The position numbers and the translations under genes are program-made. This document shows positions 8,744 through 16,638 of a stretch of DNA of 64,000 nt, one piece after another; the first letter of the stretch is position 1, and each line of letters opens with the position of its first letter. The stretch comes from Telluribacter sp035998675. GTDB taxonomy: Bacteria; Bacteroidota; Bacteroidia; Cytophagales; Spirosomataceae. The stretch lies in assembly GCF_035998675.1 (NCBI RefSeq), contig NZ_DASYHI010000015.1, positions 310,001 to 374,000 on the forward strand, read 5' to 3'. The notes below the pieces were generated by a model. The model had not been told where the DNA came from. It made no database searches and saw only the letters and a program-made list of their open reading frames with translations.

Positions 8744-9076
8744 TTACCGGGCGTAGTACTCGTTTTGGAGCTTAATGTACAGCTCGTGCAGGTCAGAGGC
8801 GATGCGGGAGCATTCTTCGGGCGACAGTTGCACCCCGTTCTTTTGGACGGCGGCCAGTTTCTGGTTACGGTTTGGGTACTGGACGTAGCCCATCAACCGG
8901 ATTCGGATGGAAAGCCACAGGGGCAACAGAGTTTCGGAGAAATTCTCCTCGTCCAATTCAACCAGGTACCGATCCTTGTGCAGCAGGCGTGACCTGATAT
9001 CGCCTTTCCCCACTATCAGCCCATTGATGATAGCGTACAGCTTTTCGTAAATTTCACACGAAGACGTTGAGTTCAT
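8744..9076 (-). CDS. Unrecognised small protein, possible paralogue of the gene at 10063
   Basis: A 110-residue soluble protein rich in Leu, Glu, Arg and Lys, without a signal peptide or membrane segment. No family was recognised. Its central part (LLHKDRYL, then LLPLWL, then SPEECSRIASDLHELY) can be aligned by eye with the product of 10063-10461 (LLKHVAYF, ALKPKW, SELECYELAMKIANLF), suggesting a helical family present twice within 2 kb. A -7-like box (CAAATCTA at 9116-9123, reading TAGATTTG on the minus strand) lies 40 bp upstream. Confidence 0.6.
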   Translation of the reverse strand: MNSTSSCEIYEKLYAIINGLIVGKGDIRSRLLHKDRYLVELDEENFSETLLPLWLSIRIRLMGYVQYPNRNQKLAAVQKNGVQLSPEECSRIASDLHELYIKLQNEYYAR

Positions 9077-9292
9077 CTTGAATTATCACAGTTATTGGTA
9101 GGGTGGATTTTTTTACAAATCTACCAGCAATATCTGTAATAAATTCTAAAATGGCAAGATTTTTGTAACTATTAAATCCTTTATTTTGTAACCCGAAGTT
9201 GAACAGGGTAATACATAGGCTATTACGCTTGCCCTCAGGCAAGTACCTTCAACAGAAAAATAAAAACAGGGATTGTATTCAGCTGTGTATAA

Positions 9293-9748
9293 TCAGTAAA
9301 GGGGATATTCAGGAGACTCCTGAATTGCCTTTTGGTATTCTCTCAGGCAGGAGCTAAGTACGTATAATTTTTTGGTTGCATGTTCGCCCACCTGTACCTC
9401 TACGAGCGACACAACTTTATCCCGCTTCAGGACAAGTACTTTTGTTCCTTTTTTTATCAGGACAATAATACCGTCCCGCAGTCCTTTTTCTATTTCGTAC
9501 TGCTTTATCTGGCTATTCAGCAATGGAAATTCATTGTCGTAGGAGGCCAGTACGGCTCCTCTGAATACGCCGAAGGTATTGTCAAAAACCTTTTGACCAT
9601 TGCTTGTAAACGAGGTTTGCGAGGCGACACTAGCCGATTCGCGGTTTTGTCTGACACCCAGGTACGCCAGGGTAAGCAGGAAAATGGTACTGAGCAGCAG
9701 AGTCAGCTCTACCTTAGCTGCCCTGGCGGGAAGTATTTTTTTATTCAT
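9293..9748 (-). CDS. Unrecognised membrane-anchored or exported protein
   Basis: A 151-residue protein with one strong hydrophobic segment near the N-terminus (about 13-31, LTLLLSTIFLLTLAYLGV) preceded by positive charge, so it is an inner-membrane anchored protein with its C-terminal part outside the cytoplasm. The rest is a mixed beta-rich region (GIIVLIKKGTKVLVLKRDKVVSLVEVQVG). No family was recognised. A consensus Bacteroidota promoter lies upstream at 9963-9993, predicting an mRNA leader of about 200 nt. The neighbours on both sides are the two possible paralogues at 8744 and 10063. Confidence 0.6.
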   Translation of the reverse strand: MNKKILPARAAKVELTLLLSTIFLLTLAYLGVRQNRESASVASQTSFTSNGQKVFDNTFGVFRGAVLASYDNEFPLLNSQIKQYEIEKGLRDGIIVLIKKGTKVLVLKRDKVVSLVEVQVGEHATKKLYVLSSCLREYQKAIQESPEYPLY

Positions 9749-9962
9749 AACTCTTTCTTGATGGGATATATGTTAACTGCCTTCTGAACGTATGTGTATA
9801 CTTGTTAGAAGTTCCGCTAAGGAACCACCCTGTTACAACTACCTGCAGCGAATTATGTTACCGATAAATTATAATTTAATAGCTAAAAAATAGCGTACCT
9901 ATCCGGGGATTCTCAATTTCAACAGAAACTGGTAGTTCTGTAAACATTCTAAAGTGTAACTA

Positions 9963-9993
9963 CAAAGATAGGTACTCTCCCATGGAACGCAAA
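9963..9993 (-). promoter_or_regulatory. Bacteroidota-type promoter (TTTG-N19-TANNTTTG)
   Basis: On the minus strand TTTG (9993-9990) is followed after exactly 19 nt by TATCTTTG (9970-9963), the consensus recognised by the Bacteroidota primary sigma factor. It points at the gene ending at 9293, with a predicted leader of about 200 nt. The gap 9749-10062 otherwise holds a short hairpin near 9810-9824 and nothing else recognisable. Confidence 0.55.
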
Positions 9994-10062
9994 ATAGCAC
10001 AGGAATACCCGTTGCACCTCTAAAGGAATAGAGGAAAGGTACTAACAATCAAATTGTAAAAA

Positions 10063-10461
10063 TCAATGAAGGATAGAGGGCAAATAGGGCTTAGGAGCGG
10101 ACTGGGAGGGTAGTTTTGTATCGGGTTCTGTCTTTTCTAATTCAGCGCTGACTTCGAAGAACAAGTTGGCAATTTTCATCGCTAATTCATAGCACTCTAG
10201 CTCAGAAAGCTGACTTATAGTTAAAATAATCTGGTTTTTCAGGACTACCTGCTTGGCCGCGTACGGGTCCTTCAGTCGGCTGGCATCCATCAAAATGCCT
10301 TTCCATTTGGGTTTAAGGGCGCTGGAAAGGTAATCTGGTTCGATAATCTGGAAGTAGGCTACGTGTTTCAGGAGTGCTTTCTGTAAATCGGAATAGTGGG
10401 CCGCCAGTCCGTTTAAGAACTTTTCCAACTCTATCAGTACGTAAATATTCGACTTTTCCAT
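10063..10461 (-). CDS. Unrecognised small protein, possible paralogue of the gene at 8744
   Basis: A 132-residue soluble, mostly helical protein with a proline-rich tail (about 113-132). It has no signal peptide or membrane segment and no recognised family. Its residues 26-106 can be aligned by eye with residues 27-103 of the 8744-9076 product, sharing LL.K...Y, L.P.W and S..E. It sits in a run of three minus-strand genes of unknown role between the DUF486 gene and the FG-GAP gene, each with its own intergenic gap, so they are probably separate transcripts. Confidence 0.6.
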   Translation of the reverse strand: MEKSNIYVLIELEKFLNGLAAHYSDLQKALLKHVAYFQIIEPDYLSSALKPKWKGILMDASRLKDPYAAKQVVLKNQIILTISQLSELECYELAMKIANLFFEVSAELEKTEPDTKLPSQSAPKPYLPSILH

Positions 10462-10672
10462 AGAACATTCGGTCAGCTACTGAATGAAACAAAACTGTAT
10501 GATGCTATGCAAATTTCAAGCCAGTCTGGTACTTGCCGGAACGGCTACCTACCCCTGGCAGGGGTAAGCTACAAGTACCTAACAAACTATGAAAGATAAA
10601 GTTAGGGGCACCTCATTTCTAATCTACCTATTTAGTAAACGGTAAAGCTTTCTTCTCGGGGAGTTAACCGTA

Positions 10673-12898
10673 CTACCGTACCAGTACCTTCTTTACTACT
10701 ACCCCCCGGGCGTTGCTGATGCGTACCAGATAAAGCCCCGGCGCCCAGTTACGCGTTTCCAGGACCAGTTCCTGGCCTGCCCCGGCCTGGGACGGCCGGG
10801 GCAGCATGGGTACACCCTGCACGTTCAGTACTTGTATTTCGGCCTCGCTGTCGGAATGAATGTAAATAAAGTTATCGGTAGGATTGGGAAAGACCGAAAT
10901 GTCCCGGACTGGGATAGGTTCAGTGGCGGTGATAGTAGCCGGCAGGATATTCGTCAGCAGGCGCAGCCCGCCCGCATTGGTACCCACGGCCACATCGGGT
11001 TTGCCGTCGCCGGTATAGTCGGCCAGGGTTGGTTGCAGGTAAGTACCCAGGTTAGGTTGGTTCACCCGCCCCGTTACCGGGTTTTCAACCAGCAGGCTGT
11101 CGCGCTGGCTCCATTTCCCCCATTCTCCGGTATGAAAAATTTTCATGGTACCACTCTGGTCGGTGGTAAGCAGGTCGGGCTGGCCGTCCAGGTTAATATC
11201 ATCGACTGCCACACTTACAAACTGCCCGCGGTAGTTAAAGGATACTCCGGCCAGTTCGTCGGTCTGGAGCTGGTAAGTGGGTTGCCGGGCCGTACCGGTA
11301 TTGAGGTAGTAAGCTATGTTCCCCTGCGCCTTTCCCACCACCAGGTCCAGGTCGCCGTCGCGGTCGGTATCGTAGAAGTAGGGCGAGTCGCCAGCCTGTA
11401 CTCCGGCGGGAAGTACCAGGGTTACGGCTTCGGCGGCATTCAGGCCTACAGCGCTTCCGCGGGCGGCGCGGTTTGGAATATACCGAACCTCCAGACCTTT
11501 GAAGGAATTACCGGCCAAGCCCAAATCCGGTACACCATCGCCATTGAAGTCGGCCCAGAGCGGACGCAGGTTGGTAAGCTGCAGGGTTTCCGAAAGCGAC
11601 AGGTAGTCTTCGGAAGCTACTTCGTAACGGGGTTCGCGGGAGGTACCTACATTGCGCAACAGCCACATACTGGCCCGGAAGCCGTTGGCTTTTCGTACTC
11701 CACCGGTACCTACCACCATATCCAGGTCACCGTCCCCATCTACGTCAAAAAAAGACGGGGCGGCGTTTTCGCCCACATCGAGCATCTGGTCCTGCAGGAA
11801 GTTTTTCCGGCGCAGCACAAAGTCAGGATTTTGGTTGGTTCCGCTATTATGATAGTACCAGCCCGACGACCGGAAGTCCATCAGGTTGCCTTCGTTGGCG
11901 TATACATTGGGCGCCGCCAGCAGGTCTTTTACGCCGTCGAAATCCACGTCTTCCAGGTACAGCGCCGGAAATATTGCAAAATCGATAGGATCTTTCGCGG
12001 GGAAAACAGACTTGAAACTGGTGTAGTTGGCCACCCGGTTGCTCCCGGTGTTGGTGAGCTGCATGATATTGGAACAGGTCACGTGCCCCAGCAGCATATC
12101 CTTTTTTCCGTCACCGTTCAGGTCAAGGAGCAGGAGGGCATCGCCCGAGTGCATGACCCGGGCGGTGGGGTCGGTGCGGCTACCCAGATTCTCGGTGGCT
12201 CCGCAATCAACTCCCAGACTAAAGTCATTGCAGTGGTCCTTTGTAAAGTTGCCCCAGCACTGCCCATTTCTTACAAACTCAAGGCTATCGGGTACGCCGT
12301 ACTTTTCCATGCTCATATTCTGGTGCATTTCGGCGTAGTGGCCCAACATTTCGAAGGTAACGATGTCCAGGTCGCCGTCGTCATCCACATCGACGAGGGC
12401 CGGAATGTCCGTAGCCGAAACCAGCAGATTGATCCGGCTGGAAAAGCCGCGGGAATAGAGGAGCGGCCGGGAGAGTTTCCAGGTCCAGGCGGTACCGCTG
12501 CGCTCCTGCCGGTACACCTGCACCCCCTGGGGAGTGTGGGTAAAAAGGTCTTTGGTACCGTCGCGGTCGTAGTCGGCCAGCAGCATCCAGTTCTGAATGG
12601 CCGGGAAGCGTGCTTCGTAGGCTGGTGCGTGGCGGTAGGTTTTGGCAACGGGGTCGGCCAGGTAGGTACTTACTTTATTATTGGTACGGTCAAATACCAC
12701 CAGATCTTCCACACCGTCCCCATTCAGGTGCATGGTCGAGAACTGACCGGCGTTCAGTCCGCCCGCCCAGGGGTTCAGCAGGGGCTTGCCCTGGTAGCTG
12801 ACCGGCGTCAGGGTATCGGTCCGGAACCAGCCCGTCTGGGCCAGGAGCGGGGCAGCGGTTAGAAGAAGTATGAATAGATACAGGAGAGGTATTCTCAT
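10673..12898 (-). CDS. Secreted FG-GAP/VCBS-repeat protein with type IX secretion sorting domain
   Basis: A 741-residue exported protein. The start at ATG 12898 gives a clean signal peptide (MRIPLLYLFILLLTAAPLLA-Q). An in-frame start 15 codons upstream would spoil it. At least eight calcium-binding DxDxDG-type loops follow (for example DVDDDGDLD, DLNGDGKKD, DVDGDGDLD, DTDRDGDLD), typical of FG-GAP beta-propeller blades. The last 80 residues (VFPNPTDN to GLYLVRIS and VVKKVLVR) are a type A T9SS sorting domain, so the protein is expected to cross the outer membrane by the type IX system. The cell-surface ligand is unknown. Confidence 0.9.
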   Translation of the reverse strand: MRIPLLYLFILLLTAAPLLAQTGWFRTDTLTPVSYQGKPLLNPWAGGLNAGQFSTMHLNGDGVEDLVVFDRTNNKVSTYLADPVAKTYRHAPAYEARFPAIQNWMLLADYDRDGTKDLFTHTPQGVQVYRQERSGTAWTWKLSRPLLYSRGFSSRINLLVSATDIPALVDVDDDGDLDIVTFEMLGHYAEMHQNMSMEKYGVPDSLEFVRNGQCWGNFTKDHCNDFSLGVDCGATENLGSRTDPTARVMHSGDALLLLDLNGDGKKDMLLGHVTCSNIMQLTNTGSNRVANYTSFKSVFPAKDPIDFAIFPALYLEDVDFDGVKDLLAAPNVYANEGNLMDFRSSGWYYHNSGTNQNPDFVLRRKNFLQDQMLDVGENAAPSFFDVDGDGDLDMVVGTGGVRKANGFRASMWLLRNVGTSREPRYEVASEDYLSLSETLQLTNLRPLWADFNGDGVPDLGLAGNSFKGLEVRYIPNRAARGSAVGLNAAEAVTLVLPAGVQAGDSPYFYDTDRDGDLDLVVGKAQGNIAYYLNTGTARQPTYQLQTDELAGVSFNYRGQFVSVAVDDINLDGQPDLLTTDQSGTMKIFHTGEWGKWSQRDSLLVENPVTGRVNQPNLGTYLQPTLADYTGDGKPDVAVGTNAGGLRLLTNILPATITATEPIPVRDISVFPNPTDNFIYIHSDSEAEIQVLNVQGVPMLPRPSQAGAGQELVLETRNWAPGLYLVRISNARGVVVKKVLVR

Positions 12899-13014
12899 CG
12901 TTGAAGAATATTCATGTATTTTTGGACCTACGAATAAAAGCAACGAATGGATGACTTGCTTCTATTAAGAAACGAAAAATACGCCTATTTGGTCTTAGAT
13001 CCTAATTCAATATC

Positions 13015-14316
13015 ATGTCAACCCTTACTGCCGAACTCTACGATATTTACCTGAGCCACCCCGTTGTATCTACCGATACCCGCAAGATCACACCCGGCTG
13101 CCTGTTTTTTGCCCTAAAAGGTGAAAACTTCGACGGAAACCTTTTCGCCGCCGCTGCCCTGGAAAAGGGCGCCGCCTACGCGGTAGTAGACAGCACGGAG
13201 GTAGTACAGAACGAGCGGTACCTGCTCGTTGAGGATGTGTTATTGGCCCTGCAGGACCTGGCCCGGCACCACCGCCGTAAGTTCGGCTTTCCGGTAGTGG
13301 GCCTGACCGGCTCTAACGGTAAAACCACCACTAAAGAACTGATTGCGGCCGTACTTTCCAGGAAGTACCGGACCTACGCTACGCGCGGGAATCTTAACAA
13401 CCACATTGGGGTACCTCTCACGCTTCTGGCCATTGACCCCAAGCACTATGAGATGGCGGTCGTGGAAATGGGGGCCAATCACCAGCAGGAAATCGTCCTG
13501 CTCAGCAGTATTGCGGAGCCTTCGCACGGCCTTATCACGAATGTAGGCAAGGCCCATCTGGAAGGCTTCGGCGGTATAGAAGGGGTAAAAAAGGGCAAGG
13601 GTGAGCTCTACGATTTCCTGTCCAAAAAGAAGCGGGTGGTGTTTGTAAATACCCAGAATGATGTGCTGATGGAGATGGTCAGTAAGCGGCGCTCCTTCCG
13701 GGAGATCGTTTTTTATCGGTCTGAAAGTACCCCTGTAAACCCCGCCCTATTGGAAGATAGTCCGCGGGTGGTGTACCGGGGCAACAACGGGCAGACTGTC
13801 ACTTCGCACCTGCCGGGCAGCTATAATTTTGATAATATATGCGCGGCGCTGGCCATCGGGAAGTACTTCGGAGTAGAGGAAGCGGACGCCCATCAGGCCG
13901 TAGCCGACTACCAGCCCGACAACAACCGTTCGCAGGTCTTTCAGAAAGGTACCAACACCATACTACTGGACGCCTACAATGCCAATCCTTCGTCCATGGC
14001 GGCGGCCATTCAAAACTTTATCCAGCTCAAGGCCAAACGCAAGATGGTGCTCCTGGGTGATATGCTGGAACTGGGCGACGAAACCGAAGCGGAACACCTG
14101 GCGCTGGGGCAGCTGGTGGCGGAGGGGAATTTTGACGTGGTGATACTGGCCGGGAAGCTCATGGCGCACGCCCTGCCGCCCCTGCCGAAGGCCTACTACT
14201 TCCCGGACAAGTTTTCGCTCCATAACTGGATCATGGACAACCCGCAGCAGGATACGCACATCCTCATCAAGGGCTCGCGCGGCATGGGGCTGGAAAGCGT
14301 GGTGCAGTTTATATGA
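13015..14316 (+). CDS. murF: UDP-N-acetylmuramoyl-tripeptide--D-alanyl-D-alanine ligase
   Basis: A 433-residue Mur ligase. The ATP loop GLTGSNGKTTTKE is at about residues 95-107, the conserved VEMGANH near 150, NNHIGVPLT near 127, the central NPSSM/DAYNANP region near 322, and the C-terminal Mur domain from about 340 (LGDMLELG). MurF adds D-Ala-D-Ala to the cytoplasmic peptidoglycan precursor. The N-terminal STDTRKITPGCLFFAL is the usual MurF substrate-binding domain. The gene is not in a division-cell-wall cluster and is followed by an accessory block. Confidence 0.95.
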   Translation: MSTLTAELYDIYLSHPVVSTDTRKITPGCLFFALKGENFDGNLFAAAALEKGAAYAVVDSTEVVQNERYLLVEDVLLALQDLARHHRRKFGFPVVGLTGSNGKTTTKELIAAVLSRKYRTYATRGNLNNHIGVPLTLLAIDPKHYEMAVVEMGANHQQEIVLLSSIAEPSHGLITNVGKAHLEGFGGIEGVKKGKGELYDFLSKKKRVVFVNTQNDVLMEMVSKRRSFREIVFYRSESTPVNPALLEDSPRVVYRGNNGQTVTSHLPGSYNFDNICAALAIGKYFGVEEADAHQAVADYQPDNNRSQVFQKGTNTILLDAYNANPSSMAAAIQNFIQLKAKRKMVLLGDMLELGDETEAEHLALGQLVAEGNFDVVILAGKLMAHALPPLPKAYYFPDKFSLHNWIMDNPQQDTHILIKGSRGMGLESVVQFI

Positions 14317-14373
14317 GAGGAGGGGCTAGGGGAGTTGAAGTACTTTTACAGATTTATTTTTAACTCTCCCTGG

Positions 14374-14555
14374 GAGGCTCCCGCCAGTTTTCAACTGGTG
14401 GGATATACTCTGTAAGTCTTTGACTTGTATGCCCAGCGGTAACTACCCTACTACTACCGTTCTGGAAGTTAGGGGTTAAGCAGAAGGGTTGATACGCCAG
14501 TCACAGACTTGATTCATAGCCTGAAGCCACCAGTTGCAAACTGGCGGCAGCGGGG
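14374..14555. repeat. REP/MITE-like 182-bp element, copy 1
   Basis: Identical to 20942-21123 at 174 of 182 positions, without gaps, and in the same orientation. Each end is a hairpin: 14381-14401 (stem CCGCCAGTT / AACTGGTGG) and 14526-14548 (GCCACCAGTT / AACTGGCGGC). The two ends are inverted repeats of each other. It encodes no protein. This is the architecture of paired REP palindromes mobilised by REP-associated tyrosine transposases (RAYT), but no transposase lies in the window. It sits between murF and the hepT stop codon. Confidence 0.9.
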
Positions 14556-14567
14556 GGAGGCGTAGGT

Positions 14568-14921
14568 TTACTCTACCTTCTCCTGACTAAGTACGTATTC
14601 TAATTGTCTTTTATTAGTCGGCAAATGCTCCACAGCTATTTCCCAAAGTACTTGTGGATCAATAGTATGGTACTCATGTACTGCAAAGTTCCTGAGGCTA
14701 TACATTTGTCGCCAGGGTACATCAGGATATTTATCTTTAATTGATTTAGGTACTTTATTAGCTGCTTCCCCGATTATTTCGTAGTTGCGGGTTACAGCAT
14801 CAATGAGCATATCATTCTTAATGAATGCTGACGAATCAGAAACGGTATGTATATATCGTATGATTTTATCAATGGACTCAATCATATCTGATACAAAGGT
14901 CAATGAGTCCCTTACTTCCAT
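14568..14921 (-). CDS. hepT: HepT-like HEPN ribonuclease toxin (DUF86)
   Basis: A 117-residue HEPN protein. The motif RX4HXY is present as R77-NFAV-H82-E-Y84. In this family R and H form the RNase site and the tyrosine is the residue AMPylated by the antitoxin. The start overlaps the end of mntA by 10 bp, so the two are translationally coupled, with antitoxin first. It degrades RNA when not modified. Its stop codon is only 12 bp from REP-like copy 1. Confidence 0.9.
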   Translation of the reverse strand: MEVRDSLTFVSDMIESIDKIIRYIHTVSDSSAFIKNDMLIDAVTRNYEIIGEAANKVPKSIKDKYPDVPWRQMYSLRNFAVHEYHTIDPQVLWEIAVEHLPTNKRQLEYVLSQEKVE

Positions 14922-15208
14922 ATATACTTAACCTGTTGAAGAATAGTCTCCCGCCATGATTTCCGCAGCGAACGTTCCGTAACCAGGTCCACCTTTTTAT
15001 TTAGTACTGATTCAAGCAATTCCTTTAAATCAAAAAACTTCCACCCGACGCTCCTTTCAAAGTCTACCAGGACATCCACATCCGAATCTTCATGATAGTT
15101 CCCCCTCGCGAATGAGCCAAAGTACCCAATCTTTGACACCGCGTACTCTTCCATGAGCCTGGGTTTCAGAGCCCGGATTCTGGCTTCTATTTCGTCGGGA
15201 GTTAGCAT
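14912..15208 (-). CDS. mntA: MntA-like nucleotidyltransferase antitoxin
   Basis: A 98-residue minimal nucleotidyltransferase. The catalytic motif GSX10DXD is exact: G31-S32, then D43-V-D45, with a third acidic residue at D49. MntA neutralises HepT by adding AMP units to its tyrosine. It is the first gene of the pair and has an exact Bacteroidota promoter 21 bp upstream. The low GC of the pair relative to murF suggests acquisition by transfer. Confidence 0.9.
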   Translation of the reverse strand: MLTPDEIEARIRALKPRLMEEYAVSKIGYFGSFARGNYHEDSDVDVLVDFERSVGWKFFDLKELLESVLNKKVDLVTERSLRKSWRETILQQVKYIWK

Positions 15209-15228
15209 TGTATTATGCGTTTGTATGT

Positions 15229-15259
15229 CAAATATATCTACTAATCAGTCCATAACAAA
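15229..15259 (-). promoter_or_regulatory. Promoter of mntA-hepT (TTTG-N19-TATATTTG)
   Basis: On the minus strand TTTG (15259-15256) and TATATTTG (15236-15229) are separated by exactly 19 nt. The predicted start of transcription is about 14 nt upstream of the mntA ATG, leaving a very short leader. The gap 15209-15489 holds nothing else recognisable. Confidence 0.65.
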
Positions 15260-15489
15260 ATAATTGCTACCGCCCGCACACCATGTAATCTTCCCACTTC
15301 CAGAATCCAGATCAGGTAGTATATAACCCTCTCATAGCTCAAATTTAATAAACTCTTCCAGCACTTTCCCGACCCGTTTTTCCTCCGCAACCTGGACCCG
15401 CTTTCAACAGTATGATTTTGAATAATTATTTCTCTAACTTAACCGCCGCACAGTCCCGAATCTCTTCACACTCTAACCTTTCCGCTCTC

Positions 15490-15810
15490 ATGAAAAAAGA
15501 AATTACCCGGCTAGACCCCGGTTCCGTTGCGCTTATGTACGGCGCGCTGCTGGCTTTCCTCGGCTTTATTTTTGTCCTGATAATTCTGGTTTTTGGGTAT
15601 CTGGCTTCTATGATTCGCGGAGGTTCGTCGGGCGATGTTACTAGTATGTGGCTCTACGGGGGAGGTATTGCGATGATTATATTCATGCCGCTCCTGTACG
15701 GAATAATTGGCGTTGTGATCGGGTACCTGTTCGCCTTCGTGTATAACCTGCTGGCACCCCGCATCGGAGGGATCAAGGTGTATATCAAAGACGAACAACT
15801 TTCTAATTAA
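15490..15810 (+). CDS. Small membrane protein of the DUF3566-like type
   Basis: A 106-residue protein starting MKKEITRLDPGSVALMYG. It has a hydrophobic segment at about 17-41 and a longer one at about 55-90, and ends with an amphipathic IGGIKVYIKDEQ strand. The pattern of a charged N-terminus with LDPxS, two helical hairpins and a C-terminal GGI.V strand is shared with a widespread family of small membrane proteins related to DUF3566. The frame is open to 15412, but the ATG at 15490 gives the family length. The function is unknown. Confidence 0.6.
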   Translation: MKKEITRLDPGSVALMYGALLAFLGFIFVLIILVFGYLASMIRGGSSGDVTSMWLYGGGIAMIIFMPLLYGIIGVVIGYLFAFVYNLLAPRIGGIKVYIKDEQLSN

Positions 15811-15923
15811 GCCGGTAATATCGGCGCTGAATGGCTGTGAACCAGGCGTATTTTCAAGAGCTTCTACGTGCTGTTTTAGGTACCTACAGAGCAGTGCATT
15901 AAATTGTAAAGTCTGCTTTTTTG

Positions 15924-15994
15924 TGTCAGTCCGAGCGCAGCGGCCGCCGCTGCGGTCGAGGACGAGAGGGGCTTCGACTTCGCTCAGCCTGACA
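15924..15994. repeat. Foldback (palindromic) intergenic element
   Basis: The outer arms 15924-15937 and 15981-15994 pair at 12 of 14 positions. Inside is a GC-rich palindrome around 15937-15952 (CAGCGG..CCGCTG). The right arm, reading CTTCGACTTCGCTCAGCCTGAC, resembles widely dispersed intergenic palindromes of Bacteroidota. It occupies most of the 347-bp gap 15811-16157, together with the hairpin at 16041. Confidence 0.5.
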
Positions 15995-16040
15995 ATAGTT
16001 TACAGACTAATTCATCTATCGATAAGTGGTATATCAGACA

Positions 16041-16069
16041 AAAGCGCAACCGATCTGTTTGCGCTTTTT
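16041..16069. terminator. Terminator-like hairpin
   Basis: A 9-bp stem (AAAGCGCAA at 16041-16049 with TTGCGCTTT at 16059-16067) and a T-run. It lies between the convergent membrane-protein gene and the XRE regulator gene, so it could serve both. Confidence 0.6.
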
Positions 16070-16157
16070 ATTGTAAAGGTAGATACAGAGTAAATTAGCA
16101 GAATTTAGTACAAGTACTGGTTCAAAGCCCAAAGGTACTCGCCACCAAAAGGGCTCT

Positions 16158-16418
16158 TTACTGTTCTACCAGGTACTTCATCAGTTCAGTGGGGCAGAGT
16201 TGGAAAGCCTTCGCCAGTTTCTCAAAATTACTAAGGGTAGGTGAGGTTTTATCTTGTTCCCAATCCATATAAGTACTTTGGGAAACGCCTGCCTGGTCGG
16301 CTATTTCACGGGTGGAGGCTTTGTGCTGGTACCGCAGTTGGCGCAGTCTGCTTCCTATTTGCATGGCTGGTGTAGTCTTAGAGGGTAGGTAAGCTCTTAC
16401 TGGGTCAAGTATATCCAC
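16158..16418 (-). CDS. XRE-family helix-turn-helix regulator
   Basis: An 86-residue protein with a single HTH_3 domain at about residues 20-80: IGSRLRQLRYQHKASTREIADQAGVSQSTYMDWEQ is the helix 1-3 region, with SPTLSNFEKLAKAF after it. There is no effector domain. It is transcribed away from the 16639 operon, with a 220-bp gap holding a paired direct-repeat operator. Control of itself or of that operon is possible but not shown. Small XRE proteins also occur as antitoxins, but no toxin partner is adjacent. Confidence 0.8.
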   Translation of the reverse strand: MDILDPVRAYLPSKTTPAMQIGSRLRQLRYQHKASTREIADQAGVSQSTYMDWEQDKTSPTLSNFEKLAKAFQLCPTELMKYLVEQ

Positions 16419-16475
16419 CTCCTACTAAAATACCAAACCTTTATCTTCATTATTTATTCAACGGTCACTTTTCTA

Positions 16476-16549
16476 AAATTAATAGGCTTTATCCTACAAA
16501 TTGACAGGATTTACCGTTCATCTCGTATTGTTTTAGTCTTTATCTTGCC
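16476..16549 (+). promoter_or_regulatory. Tandem 22-bp operator with LytTR-type half-site and promoter, site 1
   Basis: Two adjacent 22-bp direct repeats, 16476-16497 and 16498-16519, agree at 16 of 22 positions. The second contains ACCGTTCAT (16513-16521), an exact fit to the LytTR half-site consensus. Downstream follows CGTATTGTTTTAGTCTTTAT and then TATCTTGC, a -7-like box. The same arrangement recurs at 19111-19190. It precedes the exported-protein operon starting at 16639. Confidence 0.55.
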
Positions 16550-16638
16550 TATCGGTTATCAATAGGTTTCCGGGGAGAAAAGTCCGCTCTTTTAACTACA
16601 ATCAATTCTAATTCTTTAAGAATATACCCTTAGCCAGA

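Noticed and set aside
10832..12862. A 676-codon open frame on the plus strand opposite the FG-GAP gene
   Set aside because: It is antisense to a protein with clear family motifs, signal peptide and sorting domain. Its own translation is low complexity without any recognisable domain.
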